Source of the DNA: Nitrospira sp.
GTDB taxonomy: Bacteria > Nitrospirota > Nitrospiria > Nitrospirales > Nitrospiraceae
NCBI GenBank assembly: GCA_029865345.1
Contig: JAOUHD010000007.1
Coordinates: 1-49,924 of the forward strand
Direction: 5' to 3'
DNA length: 49,924 bases
The stretch's first letter is position 1, and every line of letters starts with the position of its first letter. A program made the position numbers and the translations under genes. This document shows positions 1-6,958 of the stretch, one piece after another. The notes under the pieces were generated by a model, which saw only the letters and a list, made by a program, of their open reading frames with translations, was not told the origin of the DNA and made no database searches.

Positions 1-267
1 GGCGATCAATCCAACAACTCGAGGACTGTAGGTTGAAGAGTTACCGTTTTAGGACGTGCGTTTGACCCTGTGAGTTGACATTAGACTGAATGAGTGTGCT
101 CCGAGTCAGACGAAACGGGTAGGCTAGCGTGGTCCGGTCTCATGGGACAATACAGCGATCTGGTGGATTGTGAGTAACTCTTCTGAGGCCAGAAGTTGGC
201 TGAAGAAGGGGGGCCTGCCTCTGCTGCGTGAGGCGAGACAGGCCCCCTGTTGCTTGAGAAGACCCTG
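1..267. other. Left-edge non-coding stretch
   Basis: I see no convincing gene here. A possible reading frame on the minus strand (81-401) overlaps the better-supported gene at 268-636 and has low-complexity, Ser/Pro-rich content typical of a chance frame. The only structure I can point to is the GC-rich hairpin at 209-247, listed separately. Confidence 0.6.
209..247 (-). terminator. GC-rich hairpin, probable terminator of the 122-aa gene
   Basis: A perfect 9-bp inverted repeat, GGGGGCCTG at 209-217 and CAGGCCCCC at 239-247, surrounds a 21-nt loop that contains a further short CTC/GAG pairing. It lies about 20 bp beyond the stop codon of the minus-strand gene at 268-636. Read on the minus strand it is followed by a pyrimidine-rich but not purely T-rich tail, so intrinsic termination is likely rather than certain. 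Confidence 0.6.
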
Positions 268-636
268 TTAGACGGTGGTTTTAGCAGACTCGATTTCGGT
301 TGCTGTGATGAGGCTTGAAAGATAATCCGCAACGAAATTGAGGGCTTCTTCCCGCCCATCGGCGCGCCGTCCTTTTTCTCTTCGCTGGACGGATAGCTCA
401 TGTTCCAAATCTGATTTGACTTCCCCCAGAATACGCTGGAGGGACGTTGGCGTCAGGTTGGTGTCCATGTCTTCTAGTTCCTGACAGCGGTCGAGGACCC
501 AATTGAGGCCTTCAATACGTCCAGCGTAATGCTCCTGCTCCGCGGTATCGATTCGTGCCATTGCAGTGGCAAACGCCTGGGCTTCGTAAATCAAATTGTA
601 GAAGCTGGTGACGGCCCTTTGTAACGATGGAAGCAT
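268..636 (-). CDS. Small helical protein of unknown function (122 aa)
   Basis: I do not recognise a family. The product is a soluble, acidic, almost certainly all-helical protein with no signal peptide, membrane segment or cysteine cluster. Its middle (about residues 35-95) is rich in Glu, Arg and Leu with heptad-like spacing and ends in a short basic patch (REKGRRADGRE). The start is well supported: AAGGAG lies 6 nt upstream of the ATG at 636. A promoter-like element at 666-693 suggests it can be transcribed on its own, and a GC hairpin follows it. It is the second gene downstream of nxrB on the same strand. A 10-bp inverted repeat (637-646 with 692-701) overlaps its ribosome-binding site. 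A link to nitrite oxidation is only positional. Confidence 0.65.
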   Translation of the reverse strand: MLPSLQRAVTSFYNLIYEAQAFATAMARIDTAEQEHYAGRIEGLNWVLDRCQELEDMDTNLTPTSLQRILGEVKSDLEHELSVQRREKGRRADGREEALNFVADYLSSLITATEIESAKTTV

Positions 637-701
637 AATACTCCTTCTCCTTTGGATGAGCCGTAATTATACATGAGATTGGAGTGCCGACAAGGAGTAT
701 T
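637..701. repeat. 10-bp perfect inverted repeat bracketing a promoter and overlapping an RBS
   Basis: AATACTCCTT at 637-646 and AAGGAGTATT at 692-701 are exact reverse complements. On the minus strand the gene-proximal arm contains the ribosome-binding site AAGGAG of the gene starting at 636. The distal arm overlaps the -35 element of its promoter. In RNA reading through from the upstream gene the two arms could pair; in RNA started at the local promoter the distal arm would be absent. Confidence 0.6.
666..693 (-). promoter_or_regulatory. Probable sigma70 promoter of the 122-aa gene
   Basis: On the minus strand, TTGTCG (693-688) and a perfect TATAAT (671-666) are separated by 16 bp. Transcription would start near 659, giving a leader of roughly 23 nt that contains the Shine-Dalgarno sequence but not the distal arm of the inverted repeat at 692-701. 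Confidence 0.6.
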
Positions 702-713
702 TTTTGTTGTCGC

Positions 714-1118
714 TTAGGTGAATAGGAGCGAATGGAACTCGTTCATGAAGCCGTAGTAGAGAGATGCAAAATCTTTTAAGCAGTCCGGACTGGTTTCCTT
801 CAGCCGTTTGAAGAAAAAGACCTGCGCGCGTGGATCAAGCTGTTCCAGAAGTTGGCTCAGCTGAGACATGGAATAACTACCGGCTGGAACACTGAGAATA
901 TAATGAACAAGGCGCTCAACGAACTGCTGAGCGACATATTCGCTATTCAGATAGCCATCTGGGAGTTTACCAGAAGCGAGAAACTCATCAAATGGGATGG
1001 ACTGGGCAGCAAAGGGAACTGCTTGCTGCTGATGTGATGTCACGCCCAGAGTACTCCAAAATCCAATAGCAAGGACACCATGATACAAAACTGTACTGGA
1101 CACGGTCTGTCTCGTCAA
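714..1118 (-). CDS. Putative exported small protein of unknown function downstream of nxrB
   Basis: I do not recognise a family. If the TTG at 1118 is the start, the protein has 134 residues. Its N-terminus (about residues 6-26) is hydrophobic with a basic residue before it, resembling a weak signal peptide or anchor. The remainder looks soluble and mostly helical, with one Cys near residue 109. The start is doubtful: the same TTG is the first base of a TTGACG element followed 17 bp later by TACAGT, which looks like a promoter, and no Shine-Dalgarno sequence precedes it. An in-frame TTG and GTG lie further in. It is the first gene after nxrB (280-bp gap, possible terminator between), so co-transcription with nxrAB is possible but not shown. 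Confidence 0.5.
   Translation of the reverse strand: MTRQTVSSTVLYHGVLAIGFWSTLGVTSHQQQAVPFAAQSIPFDEFLASGKLPDGYLNSEYVAQQFVERLVHYILSVPAGSYSMSQLSQLLEQLDPRAQVFFFKRLKETSPDCLKDFASLYYGFMNEFHSLLFT
1090..1118 (-). promoter_or_regulatory. Candidate sigma70 promoter overlapping an annotated-type TTG start
   Basis: On the minus strand TTGACG (1118-1113) is followed after exactly 17 bp by TACAGT (1095-1090). It matches the -35 in five of six positions and the -10 in four of six. If real, the coding start of the 134-aa gene must lie downstream of 1118, or a different promoter must serve the TTG start. Confidence 0.4.
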
Positions 1119-1343
1119 GCGTGCAGAAGAAGCAGTGCTCGTGAGCCAAAAGACCGATAGAGGGGAGATGGTTTGGCTCTAGTTTTGTTGAGAGCCGTAT
1201 GTAGGTATTGGGCTGGTCACTTACGTGGACTTTGACGTGAGAGAAGGGAGGCTGGAAAATCTCGATACACAGACGTCCTTGAAAAATAATTAGGAAGTGA
1301 TTGTCCAGATCAATGCTAGAGCGCTATCTCCATCAAACAAGCA

Positions 1344-1372
1344 GGGGCGAAGCCACAGAATGACCCCGCCCC
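1344..1372 (-). terminator. Possible terminator after nxrB
   Basis: GGGGCG (1344-1349) and CGCCCC (1367-1372) can pair to form a GC hairpin 27-55 nt beyond the nxrB stop codon. On the minus strand it is followed by a moderately T-rich sequence (TGCTTGTTTG). A second short palindrome, ACACAGT-G-ACTGTGT, lies at 1380-1394 between the stop and this hairpin. Partial rather than complete termination is plausible. Confidence 0.4.
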
Positions 1373-1398
1373 CATTCGAACACAGTGACTGTGTCAGA

Positions 1399-2688
1399 TC
1401 ATAGCCAGGTTACACGCTCAGCTGGCCGGATGTAGATCGGCTCTTCGACCTGAATCCGGGCCACTTCTTTCCCCGACTTATTGAAGCCCAAGACAGTGTC
1501 GTTGTACATCTCAAACCGCTTCCCGTGGATCTGGGTTTCAAATACTTTTGGCCCAGGGATGACATCGTAGCGGAACACAATCTGCTGACTGGCTCGCCAA
1601 AGCTGGAGCACGGCCAACAGTTCGCGGCTAGGGACCAAGTATTTTTCAATGGCATTGTCCACGCCGGGACCAAACATCTGCCGGGCATAGCCCCGTGGGG
1701 AATGCCGGGGGGGAATGTAGAACCCATTAGGTTCGGTGCCCCATTGCGGATACAGCGGCAAGGCGACTTGCTCCACGCGAATCGCATAGTACAGCGGATG
1801 CCACCGATCTTCCGCCCACAGCCCATCCTCTCCGATCCGCATCAAGCTCTGCATGCGAATCTTTCCGACACAGGCTGCCATACAGCGTGTCTCCATCGGC
1901 TCGCCGCCGGTCAGAGGGTCTTTCCCTTCGATACGCGGATAACAAGCAATACACTTCTCACTGACGCGGGTCGTCCCCCGATACATGGGCTTCTTATAGG
2001 GGCATTGCTCGACACACTTTTTGTAGCCCCGGCACCGGTTCTGATCGATGAGGACGATGCCATCCTCCGGCCTCTTGTAAATCGCCTTCCGAGGGCAGGC
2101 CGCCAAGCAGCCTGGATAGGTGCAGTGATTACAAATACGCTGGAGATAGAAGAAGAAGGTCTCGTGTTCAGGAAGGCTGCTCCCGGTCATTTTCCAGGGT
2201 TCATCCCGTGAGAAGCCGGTCTTGTCGATGCCTTCAACTAGGGCGCGCATCGAGGTGGCGGTGTCTTCATAGATATTGACGAAGCGCCATTCCTGATCCG
2301 TTGGAATATAGCCAATGGCGGCCTGGCCCACTTTAGCTCCCGCATCGAAAATGGTCATCCCTTCAAAGACGCCGTAGGGGGCATGATGTTTCCGCCCCAC
2401 GCGGACGTTCCAGACTTGGCCGCCCGGATTGACCTGTTCAATCAGCTGCGTGATTTTCACGTCATAGAACTGTGGATACCCCCCATACGGCTTGGTTTCC
2501 ACGTTGTTCCACCACATATATTCCTGGCCTTTCGAGAAGAGCCAGGTCGACTTATCGGCCATGCTGCAGGTCTGACAGGCCAAACACCGATTGATATTAA
2601 AGACAAAGGCAAACTGCCACTTCGGATGCCGTTCCTCGTATGGATACAACATCTTACGTCCAAGCTGCCAATTATAGACTTCAGGCAT
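1399..2688 (-). CDS. nxrB: Nitrite oxidoreductase beta subunit NxrB
   Basis: This is the electron-transfer subunit of nitrite oxidoreductase. It passes electrons from the molybdenum subunit NxrA through a chain of iron-sulfur clusters. The 429-aa product aligns by eye with nitrate reductase NarH, for example in NNVETKP at residues 61-67. Cysteine groups are C35-x2-C38-x2-C41, C186/189/194/198, C219-x5-C225-x3-C229, C246/249 and C269/273. At 222 a Tyr sits where NarH has Trp, as expected for a [3Fe-4S] site. Asp45 stands where NarH has the fourth Cys of the first group. I chose the ATG at 2688 over an upstream in-frame codon at 2754 because GGAGG lies 6 nt before it and similarity begins there. 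There is no signal peptide, so it is presumably co-exported with NxrA. The gap to nxrA is 88 bp, implying one operon. Confidence 0.96.
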   Translation of the reverse strand: MPEVYNWQLGRKMLYPYEERHPKWQFAFVFNINRCLACQTCSMADKSTWLFSKGQEYMWWNNVETKPYGGYPQFYDVKITQLIEQVNPGGQVWNVRVGRKHHAPYGVFEGMTIFDAGAKVGQAAIGYIPTDQEWRFVNIYEDTATSMRALVEGIDKTGFSRDEPWKMTGSSLPEHETFFFYLQRICNHCTYPGCLAACPRKAIYKRPEDGIVLIDQNRCRGYKKCVEQCPYKKPMYRGTTRVSEKCIACYPRIEGKDPLTGGEPMETRCMAACVGKIRMQSLMRIGEDGLWAEDRWHPLYYAIRVEQVALPLYPQWGTEPNGFYIPPRHSPRGYARQMFGPGVDNAIEKYLVPSRELLAVLQLWRASQQIVFRYDVIPGPKVFETQIHGKRFEMYNDTVLGFNKSGKEVARIQVEEPIYIRPAERVTWL

Positions 2689-2776
2689 TACGTCCTCCGT
2701 TCTATGTTCGACGTTCCCCGCATGAGGCCCTGTACAATCACAGTCGAGCCTCACACGCTCTATCGTGTGTCCTGGT

Positions 2777-5700
2777 TTACACCTTAATTTTAATATGTTC
2801 GCCCTTAAGCCATTTGATCATGAACTCGTTCTCTTGACCCGGCGTGAAGCCGGTCCTAACTGGTTCCCATGGACCACGGGCGCCGATACCACCGTCTTCG
2901 GCCTTAGTGATGCGTATGAGACATTCCTTCGGCACCGTGTTGATCGCATGGTGGTCGACTTGATACCCCCATTTGAATTTCCAGGCAACCGCGTGTTTGC
3001 CAGGCAGCGAATCGGTCTGGTGCATGGGCATCAACCAATTCCTGGTAAACGACTGTTGGGCACCGTACCGGAAATTAGATTGATATCCGGTATCGATCGC
3101 GATCGCCCGACCATCCGGTCTTGTTTCATGGCCCTTGACGGACTTTGCGGTTGAGACATAGGGCGCATGCTTGGCCATCGTCACATGGTACGGATAGGCG
3201 GGGTTGTACTTGGCGCGAATCATCAACCGCGCGACCTTGTAGTAAGGATCACTCGGCTTCCATCCGCGGTAGGGGCGGTCCACCGGGTTCCCATCGACAT
3301 ACACATAGTCGCCGTCGTTGATCCCACGGTCTTTGGCCGCTTGAGGGTTGATATGAATCTGGTGTTCGCCGACCCCTGGCGTCCGTTTATCCATACGATA
3401 GGGATCGCCGAAGTTGGACTCGTAGATCTGTACCCAATCGTTCACTGACCACTGACTGTGAACTCGGTGGCGAGTTTTTGGGGTGACGCAGTAGAACTGA
3501 TACCCCTTCTCCCACAGAGGATTCGAATGACGCATGATTTCATGCCACGACAACTTGATATTCCGGACCGTTTTGTCATCGTGGTGTTGCGCCGTAATTG
3601 GAATGCCATAGTCGTCAGGCCGAACATACGGGTTCGTCGTGAAGATGGCGTTCGGGAGATACGGTGTGGCCTCCGGACCTTCTCGATGGGAGATAAAATT
3701 TTCTCCGTACTCGATGGCCTCGGGTTCGACACGGTAGTTCTCGTATCGTCCGCTACGGGTCCACATCGGCTTCGACTCGTTCGTCTCTTCCCAGAAAGGA
3801 TGCCGCGGATACGTGCGGACCATGACCATCCAGCCTTTTTCTGACTTCAGCATGACGTCGGCTGAATACCCATAGAATGTGCTCGATGCATCCAGCATGC
3901 GCTGAGCATAGACGTCAACTCGGTTCGCGTAGACCATGGCGAAGTAGTCCCGCATGCGCTTGTCGCCGGTCATGTCTGACAGCTTGGCGGCTACTCCCGC
4001 AAAGGTATCCAAATCGTTACGAGTATCATACAACGGCCTGATGCCGCCCTTCCAAATTTGAACCCATGGATTGGAGACGGTAATCGTCATTTCTGGATAG
4101 GTGAACTCCATCCAGGAGTTACAAGCAAATGCGATATCGTTGTGATTGACATCGGACGTCATTTCGATGTCTTGCGTAATCAGACATTCGATGTTCGGAT
4201 CGACGTTGCGCACCATGTCGTAATGGTGTTTGGCATTATTCAGCACGTTGACATTGACCACCCAACGGAACTTGCTCGGTGTCGGCATATGGGTCTTGCC
4301 GGTGAATACCTTGCGTCCATACTTTGGCGTATTGACGATCAACGCCGTGTCCCCATGGTTCCAATAACCGACTTCTTCGCCATAATAATAAGACTTGGTC
4401 TTAATTTCTTTTCCATGAGCATTCGGATCTAACGTAATATTGAAGGGATCCTCGCCCGTGTGCACGGATAATCCGGCACCCGACCATGGCGTCGCCGTCC
4501 ATGCTCCCGCTTTGTAGTTACCGGCCCAGGTATGCTGACCGGTACCAAACTTGCCGACGTTGCCGGTGATGATGAGTACCATTGCAGCTGCGCGCCCGTT
4601 CGCCGTCATATGGAAATAGTGACAGACTCCTTCACCATTGTGGATCGCAGCCGGCTTAATCGTGCCGGAGTCGCGTGCCCAACGTACGAGGAGATCCTTT
4701 GGTGTGCGGCAGATCTGATGGACTGTGTCCAGGTCATAGTCTTGGAAATGCACCATATACATCTGCCAGACAGGCATGGCATCAATTTCGCGGCCATTGA
4801 GCAGCTTCACTCGATAGGTACCTGTAAGCGCGGCATCGATGCCACTGTTCGTATAGTGCCATCCCACTTGTTCCCGATGGAGAGGCACCGCTTGCTTCTT
4901 AGTATGGTCCCACACCATCATTCCACCGAGCCGTTCAACCTGTTCAGGCTTCAAGGATTGGATACGGCCGGAGTAGCTCTTCGAGAAATCAGGGAACTTG
5001 TAGCCAGCCACTACGTCACGCGGATCCAGGTACTGTAATGTATCCGTACGCACCAATATTGGCGCATCGGTAAATTGCTTCAAGAAATCGACGTCATGCA
5101 TATTTTCGTCGACGATGATTTTCATCGCGCCCAAGAAAATTGCACCGTCCGACTGTGGGCGTAGAGGCATCCAATAATCGGCACGGTAGGCAGTGGGATT
5201 GTATTCTGGTGTGATAACGACCACACGGGCGCCGCGCTCAATACACTCCAGCTTCCAGTGCGCCTCCGGCATTTTGTTCTCTACAAAGTTCTTCCCCCAG
5301 CTCGTATTCAGCTTTGAGAAGCGCATGTCGGCAAGGTCGATGTCCGAACCTTGCACACCGGACCAGAAAGGCTGGGCAGGATTTTGATCCCCGTGCCAGG
5401 TGTAATTCGACCAATAGCGACCGCCCTGCGCCTGATCAGGGCTGACCTTGCGGATCCAGGTATCCAGTAAGGCATTGATCCCGCCGTTCATCCGAGTATT
5501 GCCCATCTTACCGATAATACCGAGGACTGGCATTCCAGCACGATGCTTAAAGCATCTGGTACCAGCGCCCTTCATCATCTCGATCATTTCTGGGGCATAG
5601 CCCTGCTCGCGAAGACGCCGCGCTCCAGCTTCACCGCTGTACCGAGTGGCAATGATGATCATCGCCTTCGCCGCATAGGTAAACGCCGTATCCCAGGAGA

Positions 5701-6214
5701 CACGAAGCATATCGTCGAGGAACCGACTGTCGAACTTATACTTGCGCTTGGTTTCTGGAGTCAGCTCGGGAGAACCATCATCCATCCACTGCTTCCAACC
5801 CTTCCGCATCAAAGGCCCCTTTAAACGATACGGGCCATACACACGTCGATGGAAGGTAAACCCTTTTAGGCACATCCGTGGGTTGTGGGCGAACGTTCCA
5901 CGATTGCCGTATAAATCTTCATATGTTTGGTGGTCATAATTCTGCTCCACACGCATGACCACTCCGTTGCGAACGAAGGCGCGCACACGACAGGCATGCG
6001 TGTCATTGGGGGAGCAGACCCATGTGAAGGATGAATCGTAGCGATACTGATCATGATAGACCCGTTCCCATGATCGGTCCGGATAGTCTCCCAGCGGGTT
6101 GCCAACTTCGATCACCGGCTGGAGAGCCGTCAATGCCAGAACTTTGTCCGCCACGGCTGCGGCAGCAACGGTGCCAGCAGAGACTTTCAAAAATTGTCGA
6201 CGTGACAAAAACAT
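2777..6214 (-). CDS. nxrA: Nitrite oxidoreductase alpha subunit NxrA (periplasmic type)
   Basis: This is the catalytic subunit oxidising nitrite to nitrate, a molybdopterin-guanine-dinucleotide enzyme of the DMSO reductase family (type II). The N-terminus carries a twin-arginine signal, SRRQFLK at residues 4-10, then an Ala-rich hydrophobic stretch, so the folded enzyme should be exported by Tat. The FS0 cluster motif is C67-x3-D71-x3-C75-x39-C115. The family's molybdenum-ligand Asp is most likely D276, in YTWHGDQNP, which corresponds to the NarG motif around its Asp ligand. The length of 1145 aa fits the Nitrospira-type NxrA. The start at 6214 is supported by GAGGAGG about 9 nt upstream. Upstream lies a 574-bp control region with a sigma54-like element at 6419-6434. 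nxrB follows; no gamma subunit (nxrC) is in the window. Confidence 0.97.
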   Translation of the reverse strand: MFLSRRQFLKVSAGTVAAAAVADKVLALTALQPVIEVGNPLGDYPDRSWERVYHDQYRYDSSFTWVCSPNDTHACRVRAFVRNGVVMRVEQNYDHQTYEDLYGNRGTFAHNPRMCLKGFTFHRRVYGPYRLKGPLMRKGWKQWMDDGSPELTPETKRKYKFDSRFLDDMLRVSWDTAFTYAAKAMIIIATRYSGEAGARRLREQGYAPEMIEMMKGAGTRCFKHRAGMPVLGIIGKMGNTRMNGGINALLDTWIRKVSPDQAQGGRYWSNYTWHGDQNPAQPFWSGVQGSDIDLADMRFSKLNTSWGKNFVENKMPEAHWKLECIERGARVVVITPEYNPTAYRADYWMPLRPQSDGAIFLGAMKIIVDENMHDVDFLKQFTDAPILVRTDTLQYLDPRDVVAGYKFPDFSKSYSGRIQSLKPEQVERLGGMMVWDHTKKQAVPLHREQVGWHYTNSGIDAALTGTYRVKLLNGREIDAMPVWQMYMVHFQDYDLDTVHQICRTPKDLLVRWARDSGTIKPAAIHNGEGVCHYFHMTANGRAAAMVLIITGNVGKFGTGQHTWAGNYKAGAWTATPWSGAGLSVHTGEDPFNITLDPNAHGKEIKTKSYYYGEEVGYWNHGDTALIVNTPKYGRKVFTGKTHMPTPSKFRWVVNVNVLNNAKHHYDMVRNVDPNIECLITQDIEMTSDVNHNDIAFACNSWMEFTYPEMTITVSNPWVQIWKGGIRPLYDTRNDLDTFAGVAAKLSDMTGDKRMRDYFAMVYANRVDVYAQRMLDASSTFYGYSADVMLKSEKGWMVMVRTYPRHPFWEETNESKPMWTRSGRYENYRVEPEAIEYGENFISHREGPEATPYLPNAIFTTNPYVRPDDYGIPITAQHHDDKTVRNIKLSWHEIMRHSNPLWEKGYQFYCVTPKTRHRVHSQWSVNDWVQIYESNFGDPYRMDKRTPGVGEHQIHINPQAAKDRGINDGDYVYVDGNPVDRPYRGWKPSDPYYKVARLMIRAKYNPAYPYHVTMAKHAPYVSTAKSVKGHETRPDGRAIAIDTGYQSNFRYGAQQSFTRNWLMPMHQTDSLPGKHAVAWKFKWGYQVDHHAINTVPKECLIRITKAEDGGIGARGPWEPVRTGFTPGQENEFMIKWLKGEHIKIKV

Positions 6215-6418
6215 TGTGGATACCTCCTCAACGCTTATGAACTTGAATGAGCCCAGTTTCCCTGTTTATTTTCATATCAGCTGGATGATGTGAACCAGCA
6301 ATCATTTGTTTTCTGCTAGTTGCTGTACGCATGAAGCTCATAACTCAGCATTAGCATGTTAAAAGAAAGCCGCGAAGCATATATCACCGCATAACCATCC
6401 CCTGCAACTGAAAAGTTC

Positions 6419-6434
6419 AGCAATATTCGGGCCA
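6419..6434 (-). promoter_or_regulatory. Candidate sigma54 (-24/-12) promoter of nxrAB
   Basis: Read on the minus strand the sequence is TGGCCCGAATATTGCT. It keeps the invariant GG and GC pairs with exactly 10 bp between them. It differs from the consensus TGGCACG-N4-TTGCA by one base in the -24 block and one at the end. The start point would be near 6408, leaving a leader of about 190 nt before nxrA. Confidence 0.5.
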
Positions 6435-6482
6435 TACTTAGCTGCTTATAAAATTCCTCATTCCACTTATCGTAAGCATATG

Positions 6483-6499
6483 TAAAACAATTTGTTTTA
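6483..6499. promoter_or_regulatory. Perfect 8+1+8 palindrome, possible activator site for nxrAB
   Basis: TAAAACAA-T-TTGTTTTA is an exact inverted repeat centred at 6491, about 83 bp upstream of the start point predicted from the sigma54-like element. That is a usual distance for an enhancer-binding activator of sigma54 promoters. AT-rich palindromes also arise by chance. Confidence 0.4.
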
Positions 6500-6676
6500 T
6501 GTTTTTACTTCCAAATATCGTGATTCGACCATTTATGGTTTATGAGTAGTAGTAGTAGCAGTTTTCATATAACCGCTCTAAGATTAGAGTCTGCATTCTG
6601 CACCGCTCATGATGTGAGTTTCTTTTTAAATCATATTGTTTCGTTATGACAACTTTGGCAACATCGGCACTAGTTA

Positions 6677-6705
6677 CCAATATGTAACGTTCCAATATTT
6701 GTAAC
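6677..6705. repeat. Tandem near-repeats CCAATATGTAAC / CCAATATTTGTAAC
   Basis: Two near-identical units lie at 6677-6688 and 6692-6705, differing by a two-base insertion. The first also forms an inverted repeat, GTTAC 6673-6677 with GTAAC 6684-6688. They sit between the tRNA promoter and the nxrA promoter region and could be protein-binding sites; no regulator can be named. Confidence 0.3.
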
Positions 6706-6739
6706 TCATAATTTTCTGTGAATCCAGCAGATTCCTGGC

Positions 6740-6768
6740 TTGACAGTACCCTGAGAGGTCAGTACACT
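6740..6768 (+). promoter_or_regulatory. Sigma70 promoter of tRNA-Gly
   Basis: TTGACA (6740-6745, perfect -35) is followed by a 17-bp spacer and TACACT (6763-6768). The predicted start near 6775 lies about 14 nt before the mature tRNA. Confidence 0.8.
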
Positions 6769-6788
6769 CCGCACCTCAAACCTCGCGA

Positions 6789-6863
6789 GCGGGAATAGCT
6801 CAGTGGTAGAGCATCGCCTTGCCAAGGCGAGGGTCGAGGGTTCAAATCCCTTTTCCCGCTCCA
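6789..6863 (+). tRNA. tRNA-Gly (anticodon GCC)
   Basis: A complete cloverleaf can be drawn. The acceptor stem is GCGGGAA (6789-6795) with TTCCCGC (6853-6859), the discriminator is T6860, and CCA is encoded at 6861-6863. The D arm contains AGCTCAGTGGTAGAGC. The anticodon stem-loop is TCGCC-TTGCCAA-GGCGA with anticodon GCC. The T arm contains GGTTCAAATCC. The length is 75 nt including the encoded CCA. It reads GGC/GGU glycine codons. It stands alone between the nxr region and the convergent transglutaminase gene, with its own promoter upstream. tRNA genes are frequent integration sites, but I see no attachment repeat or integrase here. Confidence 0.97.
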
Positions 6864-6958
6864 TCGAGATCATCTTTAATTTCACGCCGATTCACCGTAC
6901 GTCTATTTCTCCTGGACGCTCTCACAATCTATACGAAGGAGAGCCGCTTCCTGATCTC

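Larger units (their letters stand above)
6215..6788. other. nxrA upstream control region (non-coding, AT-rich)
   Basis: No gene is visible in these 574 bp, which are clearly more AT-rich than their surroundings. They contain, from the nxrA side: a possible RNA hairpin (CAGCAA 6296-6301 with TTGCTG 6320-6325); a sigma54-like -24/-12 element at 6419-6434; a palindrome at 6483-6499; a short AGT trinucleotide run near 6544-6558; two direct repeats of CCAATAT-(T)-GTAAC type at 6677-6705; and the tRNA promoter at 6740-6768. Confidence 0.7.

Noticed and set aside
1525..6105. Many plus-strand reading frames of 60-230 codons opposite nxrA and nxrB
   Set aside because: They are antisense to two strongly supported genes, lack ribosome-binding sites and have His/Arg/Pro-rich translations typical of the reverse strand of coding DNA.
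6541..6560. AGT trinucleotide run in the nxrA upstream region
   Set aside because: Only about four units; too short to call a microsatellite with any function.
6789..6863. tRNA-Gly as an integration site for a mobile element
   Set aside because: I found no second copy of the tRNA 3' end, no integrase and no change in gene type on either side.
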